NCBI RefSeq assembly: GCF_001021165.1
Contig: NZ_AZAY01000048.1
Location: 149-64,148 of the forward strand
Reading direction: 5' to 3'
Length of the DNA: 64,000 nucleotides
Source of the DNA: Marinitoga sp. 1197
Lineage (GTDB): Bacteria; Thermotogota; Thermotogae; Petrotogales; Petrotogaceae
The notes beneath the pieces were generated by a model. The model had not been told where the DNA came from, searched no databases, and saw nothing but the letters and a program-made list of their open reading frames with translations. Shown here piece by piece: positions 43,201 to 50,654 of the stretch (its first letter is position 1; the number at the start of each line of letters is the position of its first letter). The position numbers were made by a program, and so were the translations under genes.

Positions 43201-43944
43201 ATGCTCAAATTAAAAAATATAAGTTTTAAAACTGGCTCGAGAAAGATACTTGAAGACATTTCTTATAAGTTCGAAAAAGGTAAAATTTATGCTGTTTTGG
43301 GAAATAATGGAGTTGGCAAATCAACATTAGCGAGAATAATCATGGGATTGGATGGATATATTAGGAAACATGGTGGTTTAATAATTTTTAACGGTGAAGA
43401 TATCACAAATCTCAATATAACAGAAAGAGCAAAGCGTGGAATAACAATGGCATGGCAAGAACCCGTAAGATATGAAGGATTAGGAGTCAGAGAATATTTA
43501 ACTTTAGGTAAGAGAATAAACTTAAATGATTCTGAACTAATTGAAATATTGAATTTAGTAGGATTAAATCCCTTTTATTTACATAGAAAAGTAGATAAAA
43601 CTCTTTCAGGTGGAGAAAGGAAAAGAATTGAATTGGCTTCATTAATTATTTTAAAACCTAAATTTGCAATTTTTGACGAACCAGATTCTGGTATTGATAT
43701 GATGTCAAATATTATGATTGAAAGGATATTTAAAATAATAACTGCAAATGGTGGAACTGTTTTGAGTATAACTCATAGAGAAGAAATAGCTGAAATTGCT
43801 GATGAAGCTTTCCTTATTTGTTCTGGAAAAATAAAAGCTGAAGGTGATCCTAAAAAAGTTTCTGAAGTTTACAAATCCACATGTGATAACTGCACTCATA
43901 TAAATGTTCCAGTTGAATTCACTGAAGACGAGGTGAAATTATGA
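43201..43944 (+). CDS. sufC: Fe-S cluster assembly ATPase SmsC/SufC
   Basis: An ABC-type ATPase of 247 residues that energises iron-sulfur cluster assembly on SufB-like scaffolds. Walker A is GNNGVGKST, the Q-loop region is AWQEPVRYEGL, the signature LSGGERKR, Walker B FAIFDEPDSGID, and the H-loop SITHREE. The C-terminal tail carries CDNCTHINVP, a Cys pair absent from E. coli SufC. It overlaps the scaffold gene by 4 bases. Only these two genes are present, with no SufD, SufS or SufU, matching the minimal SMS system. Confidence 0.9.
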   Translation: MLKLKNISFKTGSRKILEDISYKFEKGKIYAVLGNNGVGKSTLARIIMGLDGYIRKHGGLIIFNGEDITNLNITERAKRGITMAWQEPVRYEGLGVREYLTLGKRINLNDSELIEILNLVGLNPFYLHRKVDKTLSGGERKRIELASLIILKPKFAIFDEPDSGIDMMSNIMIERIFKIITANGGTVLSITHREEIAEIADEAFLICSGKIKAEGDPKKVSEVYKSTCDNCTHINVPVEFTEDEVKL

Positions 43945-44900
43945 ATATAGAAAAAAACTATGCAAAAGAATTTGAAATGATTGAAAAAGCATATGAGCAA
44001 GCTGGTGGTGATATTAGCAATTTATTAAGTAAAGACATAGTATCTATAATTATAAGCGGAGATAGAATACTTGGTAAAAATACAGTTGATGGTATAACTA
44101 TAAATGTTAAAAGTGCAGAAAATGGAAAAGTTGAATATGAAATGATAATAGAAGATAATTTAAAACTTGATAAACCCATACACATGTGTGTTGGTTTTCT
44201 AAAAAAGCAGGGAGAACAATATATAAAATCCACATATAAAATTGGCAAAAATTGCGACATAAAATTTTTATCACATTGTTCATTTCCGTTTGGTAAAATT
44301 CATCATAAAATGGAATCAGAAATGTATATTGATGAAAATTCAGTTGTATTTATGGAAGATGAACATTTTCATAATGAAAAAGATGGAATATTCTTAGAAA
44401 CATATTATTATACGAAAGTTTCAAAAAACTCTGTTTTTGATAGTAGATTTAAATTAACAAAATCAAGAGCAGGTAATTTGAAAATTCACATGACGGTTGA
44501 TTTAGATGAAGATGCAAAAGCGCTATTAGAATCAAAGGTCTGGGGAAAAAATGATGATAAAATTGAAATAAAAGAAATAGTAAATTTAAATGGTGAAAAA
44601 TCTTCTGGAATTGCAAAAACGTATGTTTTTGCTCAAGACTCAACAAATGCAGAAGTTATCAATGAAGCTTATGGTAATGCGCCTTATTCAAAAGGACATA
44701 TTGAATGTACGGAAATTAGCAAAGGTTCAAATGTTCATGTAAGTACCATTCCAATTTTGAGAGTAAATAATGATTTAGCAGAATTAACTCATGAAGCTTC
44801 TGTAGGAAGGGTTAATCCACAGCAATTAGAAACATTAATGGCAAAAGGACTAACGGAAGATGAAGCGACAGAACTAATAATTAAAGGTATTCTAAAATAA
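43941..44900 (+). CDS. sufB: Minimal SufB-like Fe-S scaffold (SmsB)
   Basis: A 319-residue SufB/SufD-family protein, much shorter than E. coli SufB (about 495). It has the beta-helix core and the C-terminal part RVNNDLAELTHEASVGRVNPQQ with the family Glu and His residues, ending LTEDEATELIIKGIL. Candidate cluster residues are Cys in LSHCSFPFGKIHHKM and in HIECTEI. It pairs with the ATPase just upstream. This two-gene form is the proposed ancestral SMS machinery known from archaea and anaerobes. Confidence 0.88.
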   Translation: MNIEKNYAKEFEMIEKAYEQAGGDISNLLSKDIVSIIISGDRILGKNTVDGITINVKSAENGKVEYEMIIEDNLKLDKPIHMCVGFLKKQGEQYIKSTYKIGKNCDIKFLSHCSFPFGKIHHKMESEMYIDENSVVFMEDEHFHNEKDGIFLETYYYTKVSKNSVFDSRFKLTKSRAGNLKIHMTVDLDEDAKALLESKVWGKNDDKIEIKEIVNLNGEKSSGIAKTYVFAQDSTNAEVINEAYGNAPYSKGHIECTEISKGSNVHVSTIPILRVNNDLAELTHEASVGRVNPQQLETLMAKGLTEDEATELIIKGILK

Positions 44901-44920
44901 AAACCCGTATGGGTTTTTAT
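44897..44920 (+). terminator. Terminator of sufCB
   Basis: Stem AAAACCC/GGGTTTT with a 4-nt loop and a T run immediately after the stop codon. Confidence 0.8.
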
Positions 44921-44967
44921 TTTTATATTTTTTTAACATGAAAATAGATAAAAATTATCTTATTTTG

Positions 44968-44976
44968 TGTTATAAT
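44968..44976 (+). promoter_or_regulatory. Extended -10 promoter of cysE
   Basis: TGTTATAAT (hexamer 44971-44976) 39 bases before the ATG. Confidence 0.5.
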
Positions 44977-45014
44977 AATTATGACAAAACTACTCGTATT
45001 TGGAGGGAGAGATA

Positions 45015-45620
45015 ATGAAAATAATAATAAATGCTATTTTAGATTTTTTAAATATATTTATTTACTTAAATCAAGATTTAAATGAATATTTAAAGAAAGA
45101 TCCTGCTTCAAAGTATAAATTAGGTGTAATACTTTTTAATACTGCTTTTCATGGATTGATATTTTATAGAATTTATCATTATTTTTATAAATATAAAATA
45201 TATCCTTTATCTTATTTTTTATATATGATAAGTAAAATTTTATATTCAATGGACATACATCCGGCAGCTAAATTGGAACCAGGAATAGTTATAGATCATG
45301 GATTGGGAATTGTAATAGGTTCTACTGCAACTGTTGGCAAAGGGACTCTCATATATCATCAAGTGACTCTTGGGGCAAAACATATTAAAAAAGGCAAAAG
45401 ACATCCAGATATAGGCGAAAATGTAATTATAGGAACAGGCTCTAAAATATTAGGAGATATTTCAGTAGGAGCTAATTCTGTTATCGCAGCTAATTCTGTT
45501 GTTTTAGAAAATATCCCATCTAATTGCCTTGTTGCTGGAATTCCAGCAACAATAAAAACTTTTGAATATAATCAAGATAAAATTTATGAAATAAATCATA
45601 ATTTTGATTTTGTTATTTGA
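45015..45620 (+). CDS. cysE: Serine O-acetyltransferase
   Basis: A left-handed beta-helix acetyltransferase of about 201 residues that makes O-acetylserine for CysK. The hexapeptide region shows MDIHPAAKLEPGIVIDHGLGIVIGSTATVG, split here by the usual turns, with the catalytic His in IDHG and the second His in LIYHQVTLG, then KRHPDIGENVIIGTG. The N terminus (DLNEYLKKDPAS, FHGLIFYRIYHYF) is the short EpsC-type form. The ATG at 45015 follows GGAGGGAGAG; the frame extends upstream from a TTG. It ends just before the opu promoter. Confidence 0.9.
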   Translation: MKIIINAILDFLNIFIYLNQDLNEYLKKDPASKYKLGVILFNTAFHGLIFYRIYHYFYKYKIYPLSYFLYMISKILYSMDIHPAAKLEPGIVIDHGLGIVIGSTATVGKGTLIYHQVTLGAKHIKKGKRHPDIGENVIIGTGSKILGDISVGANSVIAANSVVLENIPSNCLVAGIPATIKTFEYNQDKIYEINHNFDFVI

Positions 45621-45622
45621 TT

Positions 45623-45650
45623 CAAAGTTTGACATTGGTACAAAACTTTG
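45623..45650 (+). promoter_or_regulatory. Inverted repeat, candidate operator of the opu operon
   Basis: CAAAGTTT (45623-45630) and its complement AAACTTTG (45643-45650) are separated by 12 bases and overlap the -35 box and spacer of the opu promoter. The centre-to-centre distance is about two helical turns, as for a dimeric repressor. Confidence 0.5.
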
Positions 45651-45657
45651 ATATAAT
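45629..45657 (+). promoter_or_regulatory. Consensus promoter of the opu operon
   Basis: TTGACA (45629-45634), 17 bp, TATAAT (45652-45657): a perfect sigma-A promoter, 28 bases before the first ATG. Confidence 0.85.
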
Positions 45658-45685
45658 TTTACAAAAGAGAAACAAAGGTGATATA

Positions 45686-46345
45686 ATGAACTATCTTAAT
45701 TATCTCTATATTAATCAAGAAAAAATCATAAAAGAATTAATAAATCATATTCGTATAATTGGAATTGCGTTACCTTTTGCCGTTATAATCGGCATTGGAA
45801 TTGGTTTCATTATTTCTAGAAATCAAAAAATGTCTAAAATTGTATTATATATTGCAGGAATTTTGATGACAATTCCAAGTCCAGCATTATTTGGTATAAT
45901 GGTTATACTTCTTGCTCCTTTCCATATGAGTTTAGGAAGACCTCCTGCCATTATTGCTTTAGTAATTTATTCACTGCTTCCAATGATTAGAAATACTTTA
46001 GTTGCAATTCATACTTTGGATAAAGGTATTATTGAATCTGCACGAGGAATGGGAATGAATGAAAGGCAAATTTTATTTAAAATAAAATTGCCACTTTCAA
46101 TTCCTATTATTATGTCTGGAATAAGAAATTCTGTTGTTATGGGTGTCGGAGTTGCAACTATAGGATATTATATTGCAGCTGGAGGCTTAGGATATTTTAT
46201 TTTTGCAGGTTTAAGTAGAGGAAGATATGAAATGATTATCACAGGTGTAATTTTGTTGGCGATTTTAGGAGTTGGTCTTAATTATATTATGCTAAAATTT
46301 GAGGAATTAATCACGCCAAAAGGTTTGAAAGTTAAGATTAATTAA
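45686..46345 (+). CDS. opuBB: Osmoprotectant ABC transporter permease (first)
   Basis: A 219-residue BPD-type permease with about five or six helices and the EAA loop ESARGMGMNERQILFKIKLP. The GGLGYFIFAGLSRGRYEMI segment is typical of glycine betaine/carnitine/choline transporters of the OpuB/OpuC type. The frame opens upstream at 45617, but AGGTGATATA directs the start to 45686, after the promoter. It lies first in the order permease-ATPase-permease-binding protein. Confidence 0.9.
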   Translation: MNYLNYLYINQEKIIKELINHIRIIGIALPFAVIIGIGIGFIISRNQKMSKIVLYIAGILMTIPSPALFGIMVILLAPFHMSLGRPPAIIALVIYSLLPMIRNTLVAIHTLDKGIIESARGMGMNERQILFKIKLPLSIPIIMSGIRNSVVMGVGVATIGYYIAAGGLGYFIFAGLSRGRYEMIITGVILLAILGVGLNYIMLKFEELITPKGLKVKIN

Positions 46346-46356
46346 TGGAGGACATT

Positions 46357-47382
46357 ATGAGTATTGAATTAAAAAATGTGTCTAAAAAATATAACGATAA
46401 ATTTGCAGTAAAAGATTTGAATTTAAAAATTGAGGATGGAAAAATAACAGTTTTGATAGGTCCATCTGGGTGTGGAAAAACAACCACATTAAAATTATTG
46501 AATAGATTAGTGGAAAGAAGTGAAGGGGAAATATTTTTTGATGGTATTTCGATTGATGACATTGATAAAATTCAGTTGAGACGAGGGATAGGTTATGTAA
46601 TTCAAGAAATTGGATTATTTCCTCATTATAATGTTTTCGATAATATTGCGGTAGTTCCAAAGCTGTTGGGTTGGAATAAAAGAAAGATAAAGGAAAAAGT
46701 AAAGGAACTTTTGGAACTTGTAAATTTAGATTATGATTCAATAGTTAATAAATATCCTTTAGAATTATCAGGTGGTCAAAGGCAGAGAGTAGGTGTAGCA
46801 AGAGCATTAGCAGCAGATCCGAAAATTTTGTTGATGGACGAACCTTTTGGGGCCATAGATCCGATTAATAGAGAAATTTTACAAGATGTTTTGTTGGATA
46901 TACAAAATAAATTAAAAAAAACAATTGTATTTGTTACACATGATATAAGAGAGGCAATTAAATTAGGAGATAAAATTGCCATTTTTAATAATGGTGAATT
47001 AGTTCAATTCGGTAGTACAGTTAATATAATTAAACAGCCAAAAAATGATTTTGTTAAAGAATTATTAGGTAAAAATGCTGAATTAAACTTTTTAGAATTT
47101 GTTAAAGTGGAAAAAGTTATAGATGATGATTATGCTTTAATAAGCTCTTTAGATGAAATAAATAAGTTAAAAAAGAATTGTTATATTTTGTATAATAATA
47201 AATATGCAGGTTTTTTTATAAATAATAATATAAAGAAGTTAAGAAAAGAATATATTAATTATAATGATAGTGTTTTAGAAGGAATAAATATTATGTTTAA
47301 GAAAAATATTAATTATTTACCTGTTTTGAAAAATGGAAAAGTTTTAGGAGTGTTAAAATACGAATCAATTATGGAGGATTAA
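46357..47382 (+). CDS. opuBA: Osmoprotectant ABC transporter ATPase with CBS region
   Basis: A 341-residue ATPase of the OpuA/OpuC class. Walker A GPSGCGKTT, Q-loop VIQEIGLFPHYNV, signature LSGGQRQRVGVARAL, Walker B LLMDEPFGAIDP and the switch His in VTHDIREA are all present. The C-terminal 100 residues include one recognisable CBS-like repeat (INYLPVLKNGKVLGVLKYES), the part that senses ionic strength in homologues. The ATG at 46357 follows GGAGGACATT. Confidence 0.93.
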   Translation: MSIELKNVSKKYNDKFAVKDLNLKIEDGKITVLIGPSGCGKTTTLKLLNRLVERSEGEIFFDGISIDDIDKIQLRRGIGYVIQEIGLFPHYNVFDNIAVVPKLLGWNKRKIKEKVKELLELVNLDYDSIVNKYPLELSGGQRQRVGVARALAADPKILLMDEPFGAIDPINREILQDVLLDIQNKLKKTIVFVTHDIREAIKLGDKIAIFNNGELVQFGSTVNIIKQPKNDFVKELLGKNAELNFLEFVKVEKVIDDDYALISSLDEINKLKKNCYILYNNKYAGFFINNNIKKLRKEYINYNDSVLEGINIMFKKNINYLPVLKNGKVLGVLKYESIMED

Positions 47383-47383
47383 A

Positions 47384-48031
47384 ATGGATTTATTTTCATA
47401 TTTTATAAATAATTTTGATGTTGTTATGCAAAGAACATTAGAACATCTATTTATCTTTTTTATTTCATGGATTTTATCAGTTGTTGTAGGAGTTTTTATA
47501 GGGATATATATTACAAGAGAGAAACGAAAAAGATATACTAATTTAGCTTTAACAATAACGGGTATAACGCAATCTATACCAAGCGTAGCTGTTATAGCTT
47601 TGATATTTTTATTTATGGGAATAGGTAAGTTAACAGCTATTATAGCATTGTTTTTATATGGTTTAGTTCCAATAGTTTTTAATACAACATCTGGAATTGT
47701 AAGTATCAGTCCTAAAATTATTGAAATTGCAAAAGGAATGGGAATGAATGAAAAAGAAATTTTATATAAAATAGAGATACCAATTGCTTTACCAGCAATC
47801 TTTTCTGGGTTAAGAAATTCAGCAATTATAAACATAGCTACAGCAACAGTTGCTTCAGTAATAGGCGGAGGTGGATTAGGAGTAATTATTTTCACGGGAT
47901 TATCCCATTATAATGCATCTATTATTTTTGCTGGTGCTTTACCTGTATCAGTTTTAGCGATAGGAATAGATATTGTGTTGGAACTTTTTGAGAAAAAATG
48001 GGTTTCTAAAGGATTAATAAATGAATTTTAA
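47384..48031 (+). CDS. opuBD: Osmoprotectant ABC transporter permease (second)
   Basis: A 215-residue permease, paralogous to the one at 45686, with the EAA loop EIAKGMGMNEKEILYKIEIP and GGGGLGVIIFTGL. Two different permeases per operon is the normal OpuB/OpuC arrangement. It starts one base after the ATPase stop. Confidence 0.9.
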   Translation: MDLFSYFINNFDVVMQRTLEHLFIFFISWILSVVVGVFIGIYITREKRKRYTNLALTITGITQSIPSVAVIALIFLFMGIGKLTAIIALFLYGLVPIVFNTTSGIVSISPKIIEIAKGMGMNEKEILYKIEIPIALPAIFSGLRNSAIINIATATVASVIGGGGLGVIIFTGLSHYNASIIFAGALPVSVLAIGIDIVLELFEKKWVSKGLINEF

Positions 48032-48043
48032 GGGGGAATTGTT

Positions 48044-48928
48044 ATGAAAAAAATTTTTATCGTATTGTTAGTTTTAGTTTTAAGCTTTAATTTATTAGCA
48101 GCAAAAACAATTGTTGTTGGTTCTAAGATGTTTACTGAAGGGTATGTTATCGCAAATATGATTTCATTATTGCTTAAAGATGCGGGTTTTAGGGTTGAAG
48201 AAGAATTTGGTTTAACATCATTTCCATTAAGAGCGGCAATTGAGAATGGACAAATAGATATATATTCTGAATACACAGGAACTGCATGGGCTGCGTATTT
48301 TAAACAAACGAAAAATATATATGATCCCTATGAATTATTTAATAAAGTTGCTGAAATGGATTATAAGAAAAATAAAATTATTTGGATAAATATGATACCA
48401 TTTAATGATACTTATGCAATGGCTGTGAAAAGCAAATTTGCTGAAGAAAATAATATAAGAACATTATCAGATTTATCAAAATTTGTTAATGCAGGTAATA
48501 AGGTTATTTTTGGAGTTAATCCAGAATTTTATGAACGAGCTGATGGTTTTTTTGCAATGGCAAAGTCCTATAATATGAACGTCCCCAAAAAATATGTAAA
48601 AACAATGGAAGCAGGATTGACTTATGAAGCAGTTTCCTCAGGAAAGATAGATGTAGCAATGGTTTATTCGACAGATGCTAAGCTTTTAAAATATAAATTG
48701 ACTGTATTAATAGATGATAAACGTTTTTTTCCATTATATAATCCTGCTATCTTAGTCAGGGAAAAAGTTTTAAATAAATACCCTGAAATAAAAGAAATAT
48801 TAAAACCTTTAACTTTATACTTAAATGAAAATATAATTATTAGACTAAATTATCTTGTTGATGTAAAAGGTTACGAACCTGAAATAGTGGCAAAAAATTT
48901 CTTAAAAGGATTAGGATTGATTAAATAG
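48044..48928 (+). CDS. opuBC: Osmoprotectant substrate-binding protein
   Basis: A 294-residue exported binding protein with signal peptide (residues 1-20, ending LLAAKT, no lipobox). The OpuAC domain has VVGSKMFTEGYVIANMI, QIDIYSEYTGTAWAAYF and the late GKIDVAMVYSTDAKL. Aromatic residues for quaternary ammonium binding are plausible, but the ligand (betaine, choline, carnitine or ectoine) is open. Only 9 bases separate it from the heme-protein gene pair, which suggests a shared transcript. Confidence 0.9.
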   Translation: MKKIFIVLLVLVLSFNLLAAKTIVVGSKMFTEGYVIANMISLLLKDAGFRVEEEFGLTSFPLRAAIENGQIDIYSEYTGTAWAAYFKQTKNIYDPYELFNKVAEMDYKKNKIIWINMIPFNDTYAMAVKSKFAEENNIRTLSDLSKFVNAGNKVIFGVNPEFYERADGFFAMAKSYNMNVPKKYVKTMEAGLTYEAVSSGKIDVAMVYSTDAKLLKYKLTVLIDDKRFFPLYNPAILVREKVLNKYPEIKEILKPLTLYLNENIIIRLNYLVDVKGYEPEIVAKNFLKGLGLIK

Positions 48929-48937
48929 GAGGGTTCT

Positions 48938-49342
48938 ATGGAAGAATTAGTAGAATTTTTAGGAACATTAAATATATTTTTTTTAGTGTTTAATTTATCT
49001 TTATTTTTTGTCAGAAGAATATATAAATATTTTATAACTGAAAAACAATCAAAAATAGCAAAATTAATTTTATTTATAATGAAAATATTAAAAAAATATC
49101 ATAAAATCTCTGGAATATTATTAATTGTTGTTGGAATAACGCATGGCTATTTGGCTTTAAATGGAAATTTATATTTACATACAGGATTGATTTTATGGAT
49201 AGGTATAATTTTTATGTTTTTAATTTATACATTGGGTAAAATAAATATTTTTAAAAATACATGGATTAAATGGCATAGATATATAGGGATGTTTTTAATT
49301 ATTTTATTAATTATTCATTTGGTTGATCCATGGCTATTATAG
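48938..49342 (+). CDS. Four-helix membrane protein with two bis-histidine heme sites (b-type cytochrome-like)
   Basis: 134 residues and four membrane helices (about 5-25, 54-74, 80-99, 110-130). Helix 2 carries His55 and His69 and helix 4 carries His113 and His127; both pairs are 14 residues apart, the spacing of the stacked hemes in cytochrome b561 and ferric-reductase-like domains. His81 opens helix 3. I infer a two-heme transmembrane electron carrier. It is 9 bases after the binding-protein gene and overlaps the longer frame of the secreted b5-like gene (real starts 11 bases apart). A quinone or flavin partner is not evident. The fold is inferred from the histidine pattern, not from a family match. 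Confidence 0.65.
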   Translation: MEELVEFLGTLNIFFLVFNLSLFFVRRIYKYFITEKQSKIAKLILFIMKILKKYHKISGILLIVVGITHGYLALNGNLYLHTGLILWIGIIFMFLIYTLGKINIFKNTWIKWHRYIGMFLIILLIIHLVDPWLL

Positions 49343-49353
49343 GAGGAGATAGA

Positions 49354-50355
49354 ATGAAAAAGGTATTATTAGTATTGATGGTTATTTTAAGTTTAGTTGT
49401 ATACGCTGAATATGTGAATATAATAGATTTAAATTATGATGAATTTGGAGTGAAATATAAAATAATTCCTTATAATAAATTAATAGAAAATAATGGCAAA
49501 AACAGCAAAGAGTCTTTTGTTGCAATTAGCGGAATTGTGTATGATGTTACCTATGAAAAACCATGGGAAAAAGGCTATCATGAAGGCTATAACGCTGGCT
49601 CAGAACTAACATTTGAAATTTTAAGACTTTCACCTCATGGTGTGAGTAAATTAAAAGATATTGATCATATTGGAATTTTAGCTTTTACTTATGATGAATT
49701 AAAAAAATTCAATGGGAAAAATGGAAATAAAGCGTATATAGCAGTAAATGGAATAGTATATGATGTGTCGCACTCTAAATTGTGGGAAAACGGTGAACAT
49801 AAAGGAAAACATGAGGCAGGAAATGATTTGACGTATGAAATAACAAAGTTGTCGCCACATGGGTTAAAAAAATTAGATAATGTTTTTCCAGTTGGTATAT
49901 TAATATATAGTTTTGATGAATTAAAGAAGTTCAATGGAAAAAATGGAAATAAGGCATATGTAGCAGTAAATGGAATAGTGTATGATGTATCTCACTCTAA
50001 ATTGTGGAAAAATGGAGAACATAAAGGAAAACATGAAGCTGGAAATGATTTGACATATGAAATAACAAAGCTGTCGCCACATGGATTAAAGAAATTAGAT
50101 AATGTATATAAAGTTGGATATATAGCTTTAAATAAAAATGAATTAAAAAAGTTTAACGGAAAAAATGGAAATAAAGCATATGTAGCAGTTAATGGAATAG
50201 TGTATGATGTGTCGCACTCTAAATTGTGGGAAAACGGTGAACATAAAGGAAAACATGAGGCAGGAAATGATTTGACGTATGAAATAACAAAGTTGTCGCC
50301 ACATGGGTTAAAGAAATTAGATAATGTATATAAAGTAGGATTTTTATTGTATTGA
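49354..50355 (+). CDS. Secreted protein with four tandem cytochrome b5-like domains
   Basis: 333 residues: a signal peptide (about 1-20), a short linker, then four units of about 74 residues. Each unit follows the bacterial short cytochrome b5 pattern: F/Y-x-x-x-x-L-x-x-x-NGKNG, AYVAVNGIVYDV, LWENGEHKGKHEAGND, and LSPHGLKKL. The His in NGEH/KGYH and the His in SPHG are the expected heme ligands and are present in all four units, so four hemes may bind. Unit 1 is diverged; units 2-4 are nearly identical even in DNA. GGAGGAGA sets the ATG at 49354. Together with the membrane cytochrome-like protein it suggests an extracytoplasmic electron relay. Binding of another ligand by b5-like folds (steroid, as in MAPR) is an alternative. 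Confidence 0.82.
   Translation: MKKVLLVLMVILSLVVYAEYVNIIDLNYDEFGVKYKIIPYNKLIENNGKNSKESFVAISGIVYDVTYEKPWEKGYHEGYNAGSELTFEILRLSPHGVSKLKDIDHIGILAFTYDELKKFNGKNGNKAYIAVNGIVYDVSHSKLWENGEHKGKHEAGNDLTYEITKLSPHGLKKLDNVFPVGILIYSFDELKKFNGKNGNKAYVAVNGIVYDVSHSKLWKNGEHKGKHEAGNDLTYEITKLSPHGLKKLDNVYKVGYIALNKNELKKFNGKNGNKAYVAVNGIVYDVSHSKLWENGEHKGKHEAGNDLTYEITKLSPHGLKKLDNVYKVGFLLY
49693..50355 (+). repeat. Three 222-bp in-frame tandem repeats
   Basis: The units begin at about 49693, 49915 and 50137, each 222 bp (74 codons). Long stretches of unit 1 and unit 3 of this set are identical, including synonymous positions, while the middle unit differs at scattered third positions. These encode the last three cytochrome b5-like domains. 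Confidence 0.9.
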
Positions 50356-50380
50356 CAAAATAAAATTTTTAATATATAAT
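50352..50380 (+). promoter_or_regulatory. Consensus promoter of the small winged-helix gene
   Basis: TTGACA (50352-50357), 17 bp, TATAAT (50375-50380). The -35 box overlaps the stop codon of the b5-like gene (50353-50355). Confidence 0.85.
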
Positions 50381-50405
50381 TATTTTTGTAAGAGGAGGGG
50401 TTTTT

Positions 50406-50585
50406 GTGAATACAATCGAATTAGTTGTTAAAGTATTATCAGAATCAAAAGAGCCGTTAAAAGCTGGAGAAATAGCAGAAAAAGCTGGGATTGATAAAAA
50501 AGAAGTAGATAAAGCAATAAAAAAATTAAAAAAAGAGGAGAAAATTGAATCTCCAAAAAGATGTTACTATACTATAAAGAAATGA
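50406..50585 (+). CDS. Small winged-helix DNA-binding protein
   Basis: A 59-residue protein with a GTG start after GAGGAGGGG. It is a bare winged helix: helix LVVKVLSESKEPLKAGEIAEKA, here interrupted only for quotation, then the recognition helix DKKEVDKAIKKLKKE and a short wing ending RCYYTIKK. The VLSESxxPLKAGEIAEKxGxxxKEVxKxIKxLKxxG pattern is common for tiny regulators in Thermotogota and archaea. It has its own strong promoter and a strong terminator, so it is expressed alone. Targets are unknown; the adjacent heme operon is a candidate. Confidence 0.8.
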   Translation: MNTIELVVKVLSESKEPLKAGEIAEKAGIDKKEVDKAIKKLKKEEKIESPKRCYYTIKK

Positions 50586-50588
50586 GTG

Positions 50589-50626
50589 TAGGCTGAAACC
50601 TTAAGGTTTCAGCCTATTTTTTTTTG
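50589..50626 (+). terminator. Terminator of the small winged-helix gene
   Basis: A 12-bp perfect stem (50589-50600 with 50605-50616), TTAA loop, then ten T. Confidence 0.95.
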
Positions 50627-50654
50627 ATAACTTAAATAGAAAGGAGAGAAATAT

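Noticed and set aside
42335-45620. Defence island suggested by the YgjP-like peptidase
   Set aside because: Neighbours are housekeeping genes (AlaX, SufCB, CysE), and no restriction or modification genes are seen.
49693-50355. CRISPR-like or satellite array from the regular 222-bp repeats
   Set aside because: The repeats are in frame, contiguous without spacers and encode b5-like domains; no cas genes are present.
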